Shown piece by piece: positions 43,301-52,183 of a stretch of DNA of 64,000 nt (position 1 is the first letter of the stretch; each line of letters begins with the position of its first letter). The stretch is from Saitoella complicata NRRL Y-17804. Its lineage: Eukaryota; Ascomycota; Saitoellomycetes; Saitoellales; Saitoellaceae. The stretch covers positions 1 through 64,000 of the forward strand of contig NW_017566992.1 of the NCBI RefSeq assembly GCF_001661265.1. Reading direction: 5' to 3'. Under the pieces are notes generated by a model, which saw only the letters and a program-made list of their open reading frames with translations, searched no databases and was not told the origin of the DNA. The position numbers and the translations under genes were made by a program.

Positions 43301-44099
43301 CAGTGTCATCGTCAGCAAGTCCAAGAAGAAGCGTGAAGCTGAAAAGGCTGCTGCTGCAAGAAAGGGCGAGATTGAAGTCGTTGTCCAACAGGCACCCGTC
43401 GAAATCGCGCCTATCATCGGTCGGCAGAAGAAGCAAAAGAAGGAAAAGCCCCCGAAGGAACCTAAAGAGCCCAAGGAAGGTACCACACCTCTGACGACTG
43501 CGGCTGTGAAGGAACTACGCGACGAGTCTGGACGCCAAAGGGAGAATAGTGTAGACTCGTCGTCTTCCGCTGCTGTTTCGTCAATGAATGAGACAAGACC
43601 GGGGACGCCGGGTATCACACGCTCTGGTACGCCACAATCCACGGCATCAGGTCCTGCCGGAGGAGCTAATGAGCCGCTGTCCAAGGAATTTAACGCGTTG
43701 GATGCTATTGCTTCGCTTGCCGCTGAGATGGACTTGGCGAACCACGTTTTCTTCCGGCCAGTGCTTGGGCTGAATGCGCAATTCTCGTTTACTGAGGAAG
43801 AGATCCGGAATGGAGAGGAGTTCTTGAACGCGACTGCTGCTGCTAGGAAGGCTGCTGAGGTACTGGCCGCCAAACTGGACGTCTCGCTCCCCGCTGTCGA
43901 GGATCTCGTGAACGGTGGGGTTGATATCATCCCCGCCCGAGACTTGACCGAGCAGATCCTGCGCGGGAAGAAGTTCATCGAAGAACTCGAGAAGAAGGTC
44001 ACACTCACACGCCGCGAGGCAGAACAATGGGAAAAGAAAGTCGAAAAGGCAGCAAGGAAAAACAGGAAGTTAATGAAGATTGAAGTTTCGGGTGCATGA
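40381..44099 (+). CDS. NOT4: CCR4-NOT subunit and RING E3 ligase NOT4
   Basis: Exons 40381-40607, 40658-42573 and 42622-44099; 1206 residues. The N-terminal C4C4 RING reads CPLCMEEMDLSDRNFKPCPC, then CRFCWNHIRENLNGRCPACR. A coiled linker (KKLKEKERREMEAASRKHL) leads to an RRM (NLVYVTGLSPKIANEE, YGKISKIVINKK) and a C3H-type zinc finger (CSAYLRNQPCPNPNCMYLH), the order of Not4. The remaining 900 residues are Pro/Ala/Ser-rich and disordered, with a Gln run near 780 of the nucleotide-distant tail and a final coil (KKFIEELEKKVTLTRREAEQ). Not4 ubiquitinates ribosomal and nascent-chain targets and acts in mRNA decay. The second intron (48 nt) is a multiple of three without a stop. Confidence 0.95.
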
Positions 44100-44414
44100 A
44101 AGGGTAGGTTACAGTAACGGCTTATGGGGTCTGGGGTCCTGATGATTTTTGTGTATGTTATTTCAGCATGGGACTGATCTTGTTATACGTTATACCGGAG
44201 TTATCGAATACCATTTTCATTTAGCATTACTTCTACGTCCATGTGCTGCTTGAATTCGTCTTCTGCAACTGCAGAGAAATTTCACTCTTTTATATGTCAT
44301 CTACCGTAGGAGCTCCAGAAGATTACCAAGGTATGGATTCCATTCACGGTATACGTATATATGGTGCCAGCACCTCCGTATCGTCCAACCCGAGTTCTGC
44401 AAGCGTGACAGTCT
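44100..44414. other. Convergent spacer, nothing recognised
   Basis: 315 bp between the 3' ends of NOT4 and RRP36; presumably both 3' UTRs. Confidence 0.5.
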
Positions 44415-45393
44415 TTACCGGTTGGGCAACAAACGCTTCTCCTTCTGCGTGTTCTTCTTTCTCCTCCTCTCGATGACCTTCTGCAAAGTCTTGTCGCCAA
44501 GCTTCGAGAATTTGTCGTAAAGCACAAGCTTCTTCTGGTCGGTTTTCTTGAGGAAGAATGGCTTCTTTCCTTCTTTGACCATCGCGCGTTCCGACTTGTT
44601 GTGCTCTTTAATGACTTCGCGGGCATGTTCCTGGTTCTTGCGAGCTTGTTCTCGTGATTGCATAGACGTGAGTGTTTTCTCAAGCTTTGCCTTCTCTTCT
44701 GGATCCTTGATCTTTTTCATTGTTCCCTTCAACATGTTGATTTCATCTTTGCGGTAGTCGTTCAAGAAGGAGTAGTTCTTGCGATAGGCTTCTTCGTTGA
44801 AGTGCCCTGAAAGCGATTCGAATCGCGGATCACGGGCTTTGATCGCCTGTACTTCCACGATGTCACGCTTCCTTCCCACAGCCTTCTTCGATGACACTTC
44901 CGTGGGTGCGTGCTTGTTGGTACGCTTCGCGGGACGTTCAGGACGAGCAGGGCGTTCTTTCTTGACACATTTCGCAGCCATCATCTCCTGTAGCTTCTGC
45001 AGAGTGGTCGATTTGATAGACTCCGCTTTATTACCAGACGATTGTTCCTTCTCCTGTGATTTAGAGATCAGCGCGTTGTTGGCCTTTGCTAATGCTCCCA
45101 TAGGCAAATTTGCCAGATCTGTTCACATGTTAATCGCCGCATTCCTTGCATAAAATCGTGGGCATGCCATAGGCCTACTGACCCTGTTTCAAGGATTCCT
45201 CATCGTAGTCGTTATCATCCTCCTCCTCGTCATACTCGCTGCCATCCACTGAGCCTTCATCATCATATGGCCCTTCGCCTTGCCCTTCGCCGAATTCCTC
45301 GTCCATGTTTCCGTCATCACCATAGACGTCCTCATCATCTGAGTAGTTCTCCACCGGTACCCGACGTAAAGATCCCTTATTGATATTGCTCAT
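44415..45393 (-). CDS. RRP36: rRNA biogenesis protein RRP36
   Basis: Exons 45393-45183 and 45118-44415, 64-nt intron, phase-1 join; 304 residues. The N-terminal 70 residues are highly acidic (DEEFGEGQGEG, SEYDEEEDDNDYDEE), followed by the hallmark of the family, VQAIKARDPRFESLSGHFNE then YRKNYSFLNDYRKDEI, and a long basic coiled tail (KKLVLYDKFSKLGDKTLQKV, ERRRKKNTQKEKR). Rrp36 acts in the early cleavages of pre-rRNA that lead to 18S rRNA, in the nucleolus. It lies head to tail after TSR2, another small-subunit factor, with 527 bp between. Confidence 0.95.
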
Positions 45394-45920
45394 GATTGAT
45401 TTGACCGGTCCTTAACTCTCTTTGCTTATCGGTTGAGAAGGGAGCCTCACGCAGCTGGATTGTTCTGCAATGGGATGGGTGACTTGGAAGAGAATAAGTG
45501 TTCGACGAAGGACTTTAGGCTTTCGTCTATGGTGTGATCAACCGTAAAGAGATCGTCGTGTTCGTTGCCGGAGGCTCCAGGATTTTTTTCGTCGTTGTCT
45601 TCAAGGCCTGCAGCAGCTGTCTTCGTCCTGCAGATTTGGCGAAGCCTGAGCCTGAGACGGAGTTTGTGCCGGATGAGTACACGTTGTCAATTGAGAGGAA
45701 GAAAAACAGCCATACAACTTGTCTATGTTTGAGAAGAGCAAAGTTAGGTCGAGGCTGTGAAGTGCTGAAAGCAGAGGGTTTCATTGATTATCAAGTTTTC
45801 TTAAACTGCTAGCCGTGGGATCTCCGGCGTAGAATTGAATGTCATACATGTTCATCATCTTTTCTGCTGTCGCACATACCAGCTGCGCAACCTGTAACCC
45901 TTCTAGAATTCGCCGTCCAT
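45394..45920. other. Spacer upstream of RRP36 with a candidate small ORF
   Basis: 527 bp between the RRP36 start and the TSR2 stop. On the minus strand an ATG at 45784 opens with MKPSAFSTSQPRPNFALLKH, and a later frame reads TAAAGLEDNDEKNPG through DESLKSFVEHLFSSK to a stop at about 45447. A weak intron (GTATGG donor) could join them into an 80-residue protein. I do not recognise it; it may instead be 5' leader of RRP36. Confidence 0.3.
45574..45631. repeat. 58-bp element upstream of RRP36, copy A
   Basis: Shares a 22-bp exact core (CGTTGTCTTCAAGGCCTGCAGC) and about 80 percent identity over 58 bp with 46696-46753. It lies 181 bp upstream of the RRP36 ATG, in the same orientation relative to the gene as copy B is to TSR2. 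Confidence 0.85.
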
Positions 45921-46564
45921 CTATCGTCTTCCCTTTCTAGGCTTCTGAACCAACTCGAATCCATCCTCGTCAATGACCGGTTCAGGCTTTGCCGCAGGCT
46001 CCTCATCTCCCATGGCCGTGTCTCCCTCCTGATCCACAGCCTCGCCCTCCTCATCGCTACTGTCCTCCTCGTCACCCTCCTGCAACATCCTCTTCGCCGC
46101 ACTCGGTCTCTTCTCCGAAAACTGCTTCTTCAGAGTGGACGCAAAGGTAAAGTCACCAGCTGCACAGTCCTTGTGGAGCTTCACGCAAGTGCCTGCGACT
46201 TGGTATGATGAGTCGTCTTCGAGAGAGACGTCGAATTCGTCTTGCATGATCTGGTCGAGCTGATCTGCGATGTCGTCGGGTTCGATATCCTTGCCACCTG
46301 TGGTCTGATTAGCAGGACGTCCGAGGATAAAGAGGAGCAAACATACTCTCAAACATGTCAACAACAACACCAGCCATCCAGTCGCGCTTGTCAGCGCTGT
46401 CCGGACCTCCCCATTCTTGATCAACAGCAAGCGACAGCGCCGTCCAAAGGTGCAATGCGAAGGCAACGCCTGCGTAGGTAGGTCAGCAACTACGATCCTG
46501 AAGCGTTGTTAACTACCATACCTGCTTCAAATACTGACTGGGCCTTTTCGTTCGCGAGAGGCAT
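45921..46564 (-). CDS. TSR2: Pre-rRNA-processing protein TSR2
   Basis: Three exons, 46564-46522, 46469-46347 and 46297-45921; 180 residues. The reading joins as SVFEAGVAFALHLWTALSLA, then VDQEWGG and DKRDWMAGVVVDMFE, the conserved helical core and WGG motif of Tsr2, and ends with a Glu/Asp-rich tail and the conserved PEPVIDEDGFELVQ. Tsr2 chaperones ribosomal protein eS26 into pre-40S particles and is needed for 20S pre-rRNA processing. Introns of 52 and 49 nt. Its promoter region is shared with the divergent SPF30 gene. Confidence 0.94.
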
Positions 46565-46922
46565 CTTTGATTTTTCGAGGACTTCTTTGTGCGATGGGTG
46601 AACCGGGGAGAGGGAAGAAATGCTAATACTGGTCTTTTGATCCAAGTGGCAGGAGAATAAGACGTTGTCTTGTACCGAGAGAGTTCGTCGTGAATGCTCC
46701 AAGAATTTTCGCCGTTGTCTTCAAGGCCTGCAGCTGGCTGTGCTTCGTCCTGCGCCGAACCTCAACGTTGTCTGAGCGGCAACCCCCACAAACGCGTCGT
46801 AAACCTCCAACACCTCATACCATCCTCGACCGTCCAAGGTCTTAGTCTTCAGAGTTTCTATCCTTCAGGAGTTCTTATCAAGTACCACCCTACGCTTCTT
46901 CATTTGTTCTACCACGCTCACG
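46565..46922. promoter_or_regulatory. Bidirectional promoter of TSR2 and SPF30
   Basis: 358 bp between divergent start codons of two RNA-processing genes; contains copy B of the 58-bp repeat on the TSR2 side. Confidence 0.55.
46696..46753. repeat. 58-bp element upstream of TSR2, copy B
   Basis: Partner of the element at 45574-45631; 132 bp upstream of the TSR2 ATG. Beyond the repeat the two flanks diverge quickly, though GTTCGT occurs about 15 bp before both copies. Confidence 0.85.
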
Positions 46923-47672
46923 ATGTCCGCCCAAGATGTGGAACAATACGAGTACCAGCTATCTCAGGTCACCCAAGCCCTTGAGGCGGATCCAGGCAAT
47001 AAGGAGCTTCAATCACTGAAGGCGGAGTTATCGGATCTTATTACGCTTACGAAGTCATACCTTACTGAGGCGAGCAAGGGAGCAACACCGACCGAAACCT
47101 CGAGCTCCAGATCCGCGTTCAAAAGTACAAGTCAGCCGGCGAAGACAAGCGAGAAGGAATCGTTCAAGGTTGGCGACGAGGTCATGGCGAAATGGGTTTC
47201 CGGAGACAAAGAATGGTACCCGGCTAAGGTCACTGTTGTATCAGGCACCGAAGGGAAATACGTCTACACAGTCCAATTCACACAATATGGTACCATCGAA
47301 ACCCTCCCACTAGGGAACAACATCCGACCCCTTGACGCATCCCGAAAACGCGCCTACGAAGACTCAACACCCGTATTCACCTCCTCAACCGGGCCCGAAC
47401 GGAAAAAGAAGGTGTTGGAGTATAAGGAACCGACCATCAAGAAACCCAAAGCTCCCCCGAAGGCCGAACTCGATGCGGGTAAAAAATCGTGGCAGGCGTT
47501 CGCGAATAAGGTTGGGAAGAAGAAGGGTGTCAGAGTGTCAGGAGACTCGATGTTTCGGACGCCGGATTTGGGGGGGAGGGTTGGTGTAGTGGGTAGTGGG
47601 AAGGGGATGACGAAAGACGCGGGGACGAGGGGGAAGCATGTGTATCAGCTTGATGGGGAGAGGGATGATTGA
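46923..47672 (+). CDS. Tudor-domain splicing factor SPF30/SMNDC1-like
   Basis: Single exon, 249 residues. A short helical N-terminus (YEYQLSQVTQALEADPGNKE) is followed by a Ser/Thr linker and a Tudor domain at about 80-140: FKVGDEVMAKWVSGDKEWYP, AKVTVVSG, KYVYTVQFTQYGTIETLPL. The aromatic residues (W, Y, Y, Y) that would form the dimethyl-arginine cage are present. The tail is Lys-rich with SWQAFANKVGKKKG and SMFRTPDLGGRVGVVGSG, matching SPF30 C-termini. SPF30 helps add the U4/U6.U5 tri-snRNP to the prespliceosome. Divergent from TSR2. Confidence 0.92.
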   Translation: MSAQDVEQYEYQLSQVTQALEADPGNKELQSLKAELSDLITLTKSYLTEASKGATPTETSSSRSAFKSTSQPAKTSEKESFKVGDEVMAKWVSGDKEWYPAKVTVVSGTEGKYVYTVQFTQYGTIETLPLGNNIRPLDASRKRAYEDSTPVFTSSTGPERKKKVLEYKEPTIKKPKAPPKAELDAGKKSWQAFANKVGKKKGVRVSGDSMFRTPDLGGRVGVVGSGKGMTKDAGTRGKHVYQLDGERDD

Positions 47673-48574
47673 GGGAGGTTTGTTGTGAGGAATGTCATGG
47701 CTTCGCTGGGTGTCGAAGAAGGGGACCGGTCACTATGAGATGGGAGTATGCCGGCGTTGTTGAGTAATGGCAACATTATGGTTAGCTCGATTCGACGTGC
47801 ACTACCCATCCAGGGGAAGAGTTGATTAGTATAGGTATCTTCTAGTTTCCCGATCGTGTGTGCATGGTCGTTGCCGAGGACGAGCTCGAGTCCATGAGTG
47901 TGCCCTTCTTAGGTAGTTACATGCATAGCTCACGATTATTAGTTGATAATATGAGTATCAATAACAGCACTGAATCATCACAATGTTGTTTACGAAGAAT
48001 GCGATTTGCACACACCTACCTCATAAAAGTCCCACGGTCGTTGCGCTACATCCAGTGACGAGACACGTTTCGTAAGCTGAAGGCAGGCAAACGGCTCAAT
48101 GATTAAAGCAGGTCTTTTTAATGCTCGTCTATGTCAATGGAGCTTTAGTCGGTACCCTCAATGAGTGTCGCCAGACTTGGCCGGTGCTTTTCCTGCCCTG
48201 TACCGGGTGTCATGTACTACACGCGGTTCTGAGACATAGCAAACTAGAAGAGAATAACTGAGCAGCAGCCATGGCTACCCTCGCTGGGAACGGAGCGGGT
48301 TTGACCTTTGAAAGTAGCTCCGGCTTCATGTGAGTCTGGGTCTGACAACTGTCGCCGCGCACCGATTGACAAGAAACATGAGCTGCTACGTCGAGTCTTT
48401 GGTTACTTGCATAACCGAAGCCTCCCCACGGTGTACTCACACCAATGCACACTTCCAGCGGCACATCAAATGCAAGAACGCTGAGTCGGTACTTGAGGGA
48501 ATCATGGAGGTTGGGAACAGCCTTGACATGTTGGTTTCAATATGTATTATCGTTTGAAAACGAGACATCAACCA
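47673..48574. other. Long intergenic region, nothing recognised
   Basis: 902 bp downstream of SPF30 to tRNA-Asp copy 6. Open frames are short and without similarity that I can defend. Confidence 0.5.
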
Positions 48575-48653
48575 TCCTTGATAGTATAGTGGCTAGTATA
48601 CGCGCCTGTCATTAGGCTCGCGCGGGACCCGAGTTCAATCCTCGGTCAGGGAG
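48575..48653 (+). tRNA. tRNA-Asp(GTC), copy 6, with short intron
   Basis: 79 nt, exons as in the family; intron candidate TTAGGCT, unique among the six copies. The conserved 5' flank GACATCAACCA is present and a T-rich tract follows. Confidence 0.95.
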
Positions 48654-48924
48654 CATTTTTCGTTTTTTTGCTCCCGTCCCAGCCCCGTGATGGTTCACAG
48701 GGATTATCGTCAGCAAGCTTTTGAGGGGCCACGGAGGGTAGTGTAATCGGCTGAGGTCCGGTCTGTTGGCGCCTGTGAACCTTCCAGGCCGTCATTCTCA
48801 CGCGCATACCGTATGTGCACACCGAGCTCCATGTACAAATTGCCCGGGACACGAGAGTACTGAATGGTCATTGTGTGTTATCTAGTAATAGTACACAGCC
48901 TACTTGGCCCTTCAAGTTTTAATC

Positions 48925-50517
48925 TCACGACCTCCTACTATCCGTCCTCTCAACATGCGCAACAGCACCCTTCTCCAGCTCCAGCTCCACATCCCCCTTC
49001 CCCTCCCCAACCCGCACACCCACAACCTCCTCCCCCGTAAACAACGCATCAATCTCCTCCAAACTCTTCCTCGCCGTATCCGGATAATACAACCACAACA
49101 ACGGCGCCCACAACGCATTCAAACACGCAAACAAGATATACGTCTTCCATTGGATTCGGGAAATTAGGATGGGTGTGATTTCGACGATGAGGAAGTTGCA
49201 GATCCAGTTGCAGCCTGTTGCGAGGGCTGAGCCGCGGGCGCGGAGGCGGAGGGGGAGGAGTTCGGGGCCGTAGAGCCAGGGGGTGCCGAGGTAGCAGGTT
49301 CCGAAGATGGCGATGTAGGTGAAGAAGAACAAGACGGATGCTTTCGCAGCCGTTGCGTTACCAGTCGAGAGGAGGATCGCGATGAGGACCATCGAGATCG
49401 ATTGCACGATCGACGCAATGATAAACGGCTTCGGTCTCCCCCACTTATCCAAGAAAATCAAGGGATAAGCAGAGAACAAAAAGAAGACCAACCCAATCAA
49501 CCCACCAACGAGGAGAGACGACTCCCTCGACAACCCAACCGTCTGCTCAAGCAACACAGGGATATAATACACCAAGGCATTACACCCACTCAACTGCTGA
49601 AAAATATTAATCCCGCAGGCCAACAACACACGTTTCCGATTCTGCTGTTTATTGTTTTCCCAGCATTCTGCCCACCTCACCGGACCGCCACGGCCTTCAG
49701 CTGTGAGCGCGGTAGTGATTTCGCGCATACGCATCTGCACGACTTCGTCCCCAACCTCGGTCCCCTTCGGCTCAAGTTGCGCCAAAACCCACGCCGCCTC
49801 GTCCTCCCTCCCATGCGCCGCCAACCACCTCGGACTCTCCGGCAAAAACCACAACAAACAAATCGTAACACCCGCAAACAACAACTGGAGCCCAATCGGA
49901 ACACGCCACGCTATCCCGCCCTCCGTGAACGAAAACCCGTAGTCGATCCAGTAGGAGATGAAGATACCGAAACCGATCATGGAGCCTTGGAAGGAGACGA
50001 GGCGGCCGCGGTTTGAGGGTTTGACCATTTCGGCGTTGTACATTGGGATTGTGGCTGCGTTTATGCCGTTGCCGAAGCCGGTTACTGTGCGTGCGACGAT
50101 CATCTGTGCTGTTCCACTATTGGTTGTCGTTAGCATCTCCATCTACACCAAGTCAGGGTGTAGAAAAAGGGACACGTACAAGGTAGAAGTCTGCAACGTG
50201 GCCCCAACAACCATGATACTCAACCCAACCAACGCCGCCCTCCTCCTCCCCATGACCTCGCCATAAAACGCAGTAAACAACGCGCCCAACAAACATCCAA
50301 TATCATAAATCGCGACGATCGTCCCAGTCAACTCTGCATTTGGGTAATTAAACACCTTCAAGAAATGGGAGCCTGTGAGGAGACCGGAGAGGACACCTTG
50401 GTCGTAGCCGAGGAGGAGGAAGGCGGAGGAGGAGGCGATTGTGATTGTGGTGATTAGGGCTGAGCCGCGGACGCCGAAGAAGTAGGGTTTGAAGGGGTGT
50501 TGCTGGTGGAGGGACAT
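48925..50517 (-). CDS. MFS sugar transporter
   Basis: Exons 50517-50180 and 50116-48925, 63-nt intron, phase-2 join; 509 residues. Twelve helices are apparent. Sugar-porter motifs: GYDQGVLSGLLTG in the first helix, GRRRAALVG after the second, RTVTGFGNGINAATIPMYNAE, PESPRWL at the loop after helix 6, QQLSGCNALVYYIPV in helix 7 and YPDTARKSLEEIDALF near the end. The family carries hexoses, pentoses or related polyols by proton symport; the substrate cannot be read. Divergent from the SDR gene, 588 bp away, and next to a sugar-type dehydrogenase, which suggests joint use of one carbohydrate. Confidence 0.92.
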
Positions 50518-51105
50518 TTTGGTGGTGGAGTCCTTTGGATGAAAAGGTGGGGAGGGAGGGAGGAGGGTTATATAGAGACCCAGGACTCGGGGACGGCGGG
50601 GTATCTTAGCTCACCCCACGCTGCCCTCCACAATCTGGAGAAGCGTCGAGTAGCGCTACATATCCCTCGGAGTTCTTCTCCGTCTCCACAACAGCTGATC
50701 TCGAGCTCATCCCATCGACTCTCCGCGGAGCTCGAGCGCCGGTCTTATACGCGGTACACGAAGTCGTTGATCCCTTCCTTCCTCGTTGCAGCCATGACTG
50801 GGTGGAGTCCCTAGCCTATGTTTAACCAGCCCAAAGGTGGAGCCCCGTGGGACGTTTTTCATTTCGTGGGATCTGTCGCTCAGGAAGGAAGGTCTCGCCT
50901 AGCGCGCTCCGACCGGGTAAACCGTTTAGTCAGGTACGGCGGGTCGGAAGCGGAAGTGACGGACGTATTTTGTTCCGCGGAATGAAAAGCCGTTGACGCC
51001 GCGGCCGCTTGCAATTGGGGTCGGATGAACCACGACGTCAAGGGTCCTTGTACTTAACCTCCCCCTCCTTCCCCATCAAACACACACACACACACAAACA
51101 CCAAC
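50518..51105. promoter_or_regulatory. Divergent promoter with CreA-type motifs
   Basis: 588 bp between the sugar transporter and SDR starts. Six matches to the CreA/Mig1 consensus SYGGRG were found: 50525-50530, 50547-50552, 50596-50601, 50614-50619 (minus), 50802-50807 and 50837-50842. One GGCTAR-type (XlnR-like) match lies at 50811-50816 on the minus strand. By chance one would expect about two or three CreA matches, so this is modest enrichment; control by carbon source is inference. A (CA)n tract at 51082-51095 precedes the SDR ATG. Confidence 0.5.
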
Positions 51106-51888
51106 ATGTCCTCATCCCTCTTCGACCTCACCAACAAAACCGCAATCATCACCGGGGGCGCCCGCGGCCTCGGCTTCGCAATGTCCAAAGCCCTCGCCGC
51201 CCACGGCGCAAAAATCGCTCTCTTCGACATCCTCTCCCCCGTCTCAGACCTCTCCGCTCTCCGTGCCGAAGGCGTCGACGTCGATTACTGGAAAGTCGAC
51301 GTCACCTCGAAAGAGGACTTGGAGAAAGCCGTCGATGAGGTAAAGGCAAAGTGGGGAACTGTCGATATCGTTGTCTGCGCCGCCGGCGTCGCACGCGACT
51401 CCCCATTCCTGGAAACGAGCATCGAAACCTTCGAATTCCAGCACAAAATAAACACGCTCGGATCCTACCTCACCGCACAAGTCGCCGCATCCAGAATGGA
51501 CTCCACGCGCGGTGGCTCAATCATCTTCATCGCAACCCTGACCTCGCACCAAGCTGCCCCAGCTCAACGTATTTCAGCCTACGCCGCATCCAAAGGCGCG
51601 ATCCGCTCGCTCGTGCCGCATTTGGCTATGGAACTTGCGCCGCTGAACATTAGAGTTAATTCCATTTCGCCGGGGTATATGATGACGGATATGGTCAAGG
51701 GGTTGGAGAAGAAGAGTGTGGAGGAAGGGAAAGGGAGTTTGGTCGAGACTTTTGGGAAGGAGGGAATGTTGGGGCGGATGGGCAGGGAAGAGGAGGTTGG
51801 AGGACCGGTTGTGTTTTTGGCTAGTGGGGCTGGGGGGTATGTTACTGGACAGGATATTTTGGTTGATGGGGGAGTTAGTAAGTGGTGA
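51106..51888 (+). CDS. Short-chain dehydrogenase/reductase
   Basis: Single exon, 260 residues, the usual classical SDR length. The coenzyme motif TGGARGLG is at 16-23, the NAG-like motif CAAGVA at 91-96, and the active site has Y159 and K163 (YAASK) with Thr/Ser about 13 residues upstream. The C-terminal VNSISPGYMMTDM and GQDILVDGG are also standard. The acidic residue after the second strand (FDI) favours NAD(H). Sequence pattern is near polyol/gluconate-type dehydrogenases and L-xylulose reductase-like enzymes, but substrate is open. Shares its promoter region with the sugar transporter and is followed by a sugar-type dehydrogenase on the same strand. Confidence 0.9.
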   Translation: MSSSLFDLTNKTAIITGGARGLGFAMSKALAAHGAKIALFDILSPVSDLSALRAEGVDVDYWKVDVTSKEDLEKAVDEVKAKWGTVDIVVCAAGVARDSPFLETSIETFEFQHKINTLGSYLTAQVAASRMDSTRGGSIIFIATLTSHQAAPAQRISAYAASKGAIRSLVPHLAMELAPLNIRVNSISPGYMMTDMVKGLEKKSVEEGKGSLVETFGKEGMLGRMGREEEVGGPVVFLASGAGGYVTGQDILVDGGVSKW

Positions 51889-52183
51889 TCACTCTTGTCT
51901 ATATTCCTATCCATCGTCGTCGTCACCTTCCTTCCCTGAACTCACACCCGGACGGGGAATTCCCCACGCGCGCGCGCATCCGCACACGGACCACCGACTT
52001 GAGCTTCCGCGGATAATATTCTCCGGCCGACATAACCGCCGCCCGCGACCGTACCCTGATCGTCACGTCTATGGGGCGCTATTGCTATACGCGATGGACC
52101 CGGGGGGGGAGAGGAGCTGTGGTTAAAGACTCGACGACATCGCACTCCAGGATCAATATCGAACTTCAAGGACAGGGAACAAC

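Noticed and set aside
48330-48557. Cys/His-containing peptide resembling a C2H2 zinc finger
   Set aside because: Spacing of Cys and His does not match the finger, and there is no surrounding gene.
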